From positions 124,001 through 188,000 of the forward strand of contig CAXXVQ010000002.1 of the NCBI GenBank assembly GCA_963662245.2: a DNA stretch of 64,000 nucleotides, written 5' to 3'. The notes under the pieces were generated by a model. It had not been told where the DNA came from. It ran no database searches and worked only from the letters and a program-made list of their open reading frames with translations. The first letter of the stretch is position 1, and the number at the start of each line of letters is the position of its first letter. This document shows positions 61,108 to 64,000 of the stretch, one piece after another. Made by a program: the position numbers and the translations under genes. Source of the DNA: JAFGVL01 sp963662245. GTDB lineage: Bacteria; Bacteroidota; Bacteroidia; Bacteroidales; Paludibacteraceae.

Positions 61108-61226
61108 TTAAATTTCAAATTATAAAATTCCAAGTTCCAGATTTAGAAAACAATTCCAAAATCACAAATCAATAAAACACAAATGACAGTTTCACAAAAC
61201 CAATTTGAAATATGAAACTTGAAATT
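61108..61226. repeat. Inverted AATTTCAAAT-type repeat in the mutS/four-helix gap
   Basis: AAATTTCAAATTATAAAATT near 61108 is mirrored by stretches such as AATTTGAAATATGAAACTTG at about 61202. This is a low-complexity 'aattccaag'-type intergenic repeat. Confidence 0.5.
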
Positions 61227-61237
61227 TGGAATAAAGG

Positions 61238-63853
61238 TTATTTCCCGGAAATAATCTTTTTAATTTCATTCAATTTATTCAAAGCTTCCACAGGAGTAAG
61301 GTTATTAATATCCGTATTGATAATTTCATCACGCACTTGTGATAGCACAGGATCATCCAATTGGAAAAAACTCATTTGATATCCTTCACGATGTGTAGCA
61401 ATTTCAGCCACAGGTTTTGAGGAAATATCTGCTTGACGGTTATCTGTTTCCAGCTGTTTAAGGATTTCATCAGCTCGTTTCACAATACTTTGAGGCATAC
61501 CCGCCATTTTTGCTACATGAATACCAAAACTGTGCTCACTGCCACCTCTAACTAATTTGCGCAAAAATATCACTTTCTTATCTACTTCTTTCACCGACAC
61601 ATTATAATTCTTTATGCGCTTGAAAGAATTCTCCATTTCATTTAGCTCATGATAATGCGTTGCAAACAGCGTTTTTGCTTTAGCATGTGGATGCTCATGA
61701 ATATATTCAACTATAGACCATGCAATAGAAATACCATCATAAGTACTGGTACCGCGACCAAGCTCATCAAAAAGAATCAAACTGCGGTCAGACATATTAT
61801 TCAAGATGCTGGCAGCTTCGTTCATTTCCACCATAAAGGTTGATTCACCTACTGAAATATTATCGCTAGCACCTACACGAGTAAATATCTTGTCGACAAC
61901 TCCAATTGACGCGGATTCTGCCGGCACGAAACAACCAATTTGAGACATCAGCGTAATCAAAGCCGTTTGACGAAGCAAGGCAGACTTACCTGCCATATTT
62001 GGCCCGGTAATCATAATCACTTGTTGCGATTCACTGTCCAGATACACATCATTAGCAATATAGCTTTCACCTACGGGCAATTGTTTCTCAATAACCGGAT
62101 GACGACCATTCTTGATGTCAATCACATCGGTATCGGTTACCACAGGACAGATATATTTATTTTCGGCCGAAACTTTTGCAAAAGACAGCAAACAATCCAA
62201 TTGAGCAATTAGATTTGAGTTCAATTGAATAGCAGGAATATAATCCATTAAGGCCATTACCAAATCATTGTACAAAGCAGTTTCTAACGAGAAAATCTTT
62301 TCCTCAGCACCAAGAATTTTTGCTTCGTATTCTTTCAGCTCTTGAGTGATATAACGCTCCGCATTTACTAAAGTTTGTTTACGAATCCATCCTTCCGGCA
62401 CTTTATCTTTATGCGTATTGCGCACCTCAATATAGTACCCAAACACATTGTTATAGCTAATCTTCAAACTAGGAATTCCAGTTGCCTCACTTTCGCGCTG
62501 CTGTATTTTCATCAAGTAATCTTTACCTGAGAACGCAATGCTACGCAACTCATCCAAATCTGCATTCACTCCGGCACGAATAACACCTCCTCTATTTACT
62601 TGTGCAGGCGGATCATCATTCAGTTCTTTTTCGATGCGCTCCTTAATACTTGGGCAAGAGTTAAGTTGTTCACCGATAGTTTTCAAATATGAATTATCTG
62701 AAGATGAGCAAGCTTGTTTAATAGGCTCTACGGCTGACAACGCCACTTTTAATTGAGCCACTTCGCGGGGAGAAATACGACCTACAGCAACTTTTGAAAT
62801 AATTCGTTCCAAATCGCCAATCAAAGACAGTTGTTGCCCTAACTCCTGCTTCATTTCTTTCTCCTTAAAGAAATGCTCCACCACACTCAATCGCTCCTGA
62901 ATTGGTTTTACATTTTTTAATGGGAAAGCCATCCATCGCTTCAACAAACGAGCTCCCATCGGACAAATTGTTTTATCCAAAATATCCACCAATGTTCGTG
63001 CACCTTCGTTTTGACTTCCATACAACTCCAGGTTACGAACCGTAAATCTATCTAACCACACAAAGCGGTCTTCCTCAATACGACTCAATGCCGTAATATG
63101 TCCAATCTGTTGATGGTGCGTATGATCCAAGTAATACAAAATAGCTCCGGCAGCAACTATTCCGTACTCTAATTTCTCTACTCCAAATCCTTTCAGATTT
63201 TTTGTTTCAAAATGCTTTAAAAGACGGTCATTTGCAGCATCCGAAGTATACACCCAGTCCTCTTGCTCATAAGTCAGGAATTTAGTCCCAAAAGCTTCTT
63301 CAAACTGTTTGCGTTTTGTGCGTTCATACAGCACCTCCTTTGGAGCAAAACTATTTAACAGCTTGTCTATGTATTCAATAGTACCTTCAGCAGTTAAGAA
63401 TTCTCCTGTTGAAATATCTAAAAAAGAAACTCCAATAATATTTTTACCAAAGTGAACTCCGGCTAGAAAGTTATTTTCCTTAAAATTCAGGATATTATCA
63501 TTGATAGAAACCCCTGGTGTCACAAGTTCTGTAATACCACGCTTCACAATTGTTTTTGTCTGCTTAGGGTCTTCCAACTGATCGCAAACTGCGACACGCA
63601 TACCGGCACGAACCAGTTTTGGCAAATAAGTATCTAAGGCATGATGCGGAAATCCGGCTAACTCAACATACGCTGCCGAACCATTTGCACGACGCGTAAG
63701 TGTAATTCCTAAAATTTCAGCAGCTTTCACTGCATCATCTGAAAAAGTTTCGTAAAAATCCCCCACACGGAATAATAAGATAGCATCAGGATGCTGCGCT
63801 TTCATCTCGTTATATTGCTTCATCAAAGGGGTTTCTGCAACTTTTTTTGCCAT
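61238..63853 (-). CDS. mutS: DNA mismatch repair protein MutS
   Basis: 871 residues. The mismatch-reading motif F33-Y34-E35 sits in FRVGDFYETF. The central clamp and lever domains are present, and the ATPase carries Walker A GPNMAGKS near residue 616 and Walker B LILFDELGRGTSTYDG. The C-terminus ends in a short helix (LTPVEALNKLNEIKKIISG) for dimerisation. It recognises mispairs and recruits MutL. It is intact, so mononucleotide-run instability in this genome is not explained by loss of mutS. The upstream 147 bp to the window end show no clear promoter box. Confidence 0.97.
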   Translation of the reverse strand: MAKKVAETPLMKQYNEMKAQHPDAILLFRVGDFYETFSDDAVKAAEILGITLTRRANGSAAYVELAGFPHHALDTYLPKLVRAGMRVAVCDQLEDPKQTKTIVKRGITELVTPGVSINDNILNFKENNFLAGVHFGKNIIGVSFLDISTGEFLTAEGTIEYIDKLLNSFAPKEVLYERTKRKQFEEAFGTKFLTYEQEDWVYTSDAANDRLLKHFETKNLKGFGVEKLEYGIVAAGAILYYLDHTHHQQIGHITALSRIEEDRFVWLDRFTVRNLELYGSQNEGARTLVDILDKTICPMGARLLKRWMAFPLKNVKPIQERLSVVEHFFKEKEMKQELGQQLSLIGDLERIISKVAVGRISPREVAQLKVALSAVEPIKQACSSSDNSYLKTIGEQLNSCPSIKERIEKELNDDPPAQVNRGGVIRAGVNADLDELRSIAFSGKDYLMKIQQRESEATGIPSLKISYNNVFGYYIEVRNTHKDKVPEGWIRKQTLVNAERYITQELKEYEAKILGAEEKIFSLETALYNDLVMALMDYIPAIQLNSNLIAQLDCLLSFAKVSAENKYICPVVTDTDVIDIKNGRHPVIEKQLPVGESYIANDVYLDSESQQVIMITGPNMAGKSALLRQTALITLMSQIGCFVPAESASIGVVDKIFTRVGASDNISVGESTFMVEMNEAASILNNMSDRSLILFDELGRGTSTYDGISIAWSIVEYIHEHPHAKAKTLFATHYHELNEMENSFKRIKNYNVSVKEVDKKVIFLRKLVRGGSEHSFGIHVAKMAGMPQSIVKRADEILKQLETDNRQADISSKPVAEIATHREGYQMSFFQLDDPVLSQVRDEIINTDINNLTPVEALNKLNEIKKIISGK

Positions 63854-64000
63854 ATCTTGATTCGAATTTATCTGATTTCGGATAATTAAACCTTCAAAAC
63901 TAATAACTCAAACTGAGAAAGGAAAATTAGGAAGGCAAAGGTTATCAACAAAAATTTAAATTGGTTTTTCTACTTAAAAAATTACTGTTAATTTATTGTT

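Overview
The window is AT-rich DNA from a member of the Bacteroidota, most likely a Bacteroidales/Marinilabiliales-type environmental organism. The supporting signs are gliding genes gldE-gldD, a type IX secretion C-terminal sorting domain, Porin_10- and SprB-type exported proteins, a PcrB/GGGP-synthase-family enzyme, and many perfect TAnnTTTG promoter boxes (mostly TATCTTTG) at sensible distances from genes. No rRNA or CRISPR array was seen. There is one tRNA, Arg-CCG.

Layout. 1-8312 (minus strand) is a surface-polysaccharide operon: ABC-2 permease (Wzm-like), acyltransferase, ATPase with a sugar-binding C-terminus (Wzt-like), FkbM-type methyltransferase, glycosyltransferase-like protein, second acyltransferase and three glycosyltransferases, the last cut by the window edge. 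Together they would build, decorate and export an O-antigen or capsule chain. 8688-22327 is ordinary chromosome: rluF, a U32 protein, an acetyl-CoA-type metA, a solute-binding lipoprotein, a porin, an M16 peptidase, a CPBP protease, a DUF4143 ATPase, an ABC-F protein, a GxxExxY protein and a thiamine-binding protein. Its intergenic gaps are filled with several families of short palindromic repeats.

22341-25235 holds a gene split by a fresh IS982-family element, acpH, an array of four covarying hairpins and tRNA-Arg. 25236-38781 carries a second ABC-F protein, a patatin/outer-membrane-barrel fusion, a lipoprotein, an EamA transporter, rlmB, an RluA-type enzyme, a GNAT/ATP-grasp gene interrupted by an in-frame stop, a NagB-like protein, and the radical-SAM plus TIGR03915 pair.

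38782-43940 is the accessory zone and the most interesting part. It has a decayed tyrosine recombinase followed by three consecutive cassette-like segments. Each segment starts with GTTAG and ends with its own inverse, as integron cassettes do. They carry an AraC-type regulator plus GNAT enzyme, a secreted protein of unknown function, and a previously unlisted 55-residue ORF that overlaps a zeta-toxin-like kinase. The zone ends in a duplicated copy of the 3' flank of rng.

43941-64000 returns to core genes: rng, a 30-residue ribosomal-type peptide, HU, then divergently mutY, ssb, gldE, gldD, a phosphopantetheinyl transferase, pcrB and an exported protein. After these come a rhomboid protease, recA, a CoA-binding protein, two large exported proteins, DUF3109, a four-helix-bundle protein and mutS. 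Three exported-protein genes here (53980-54559, 55055-58019, 58031-59885) each carry a single extra base in an A/T homopolymer.
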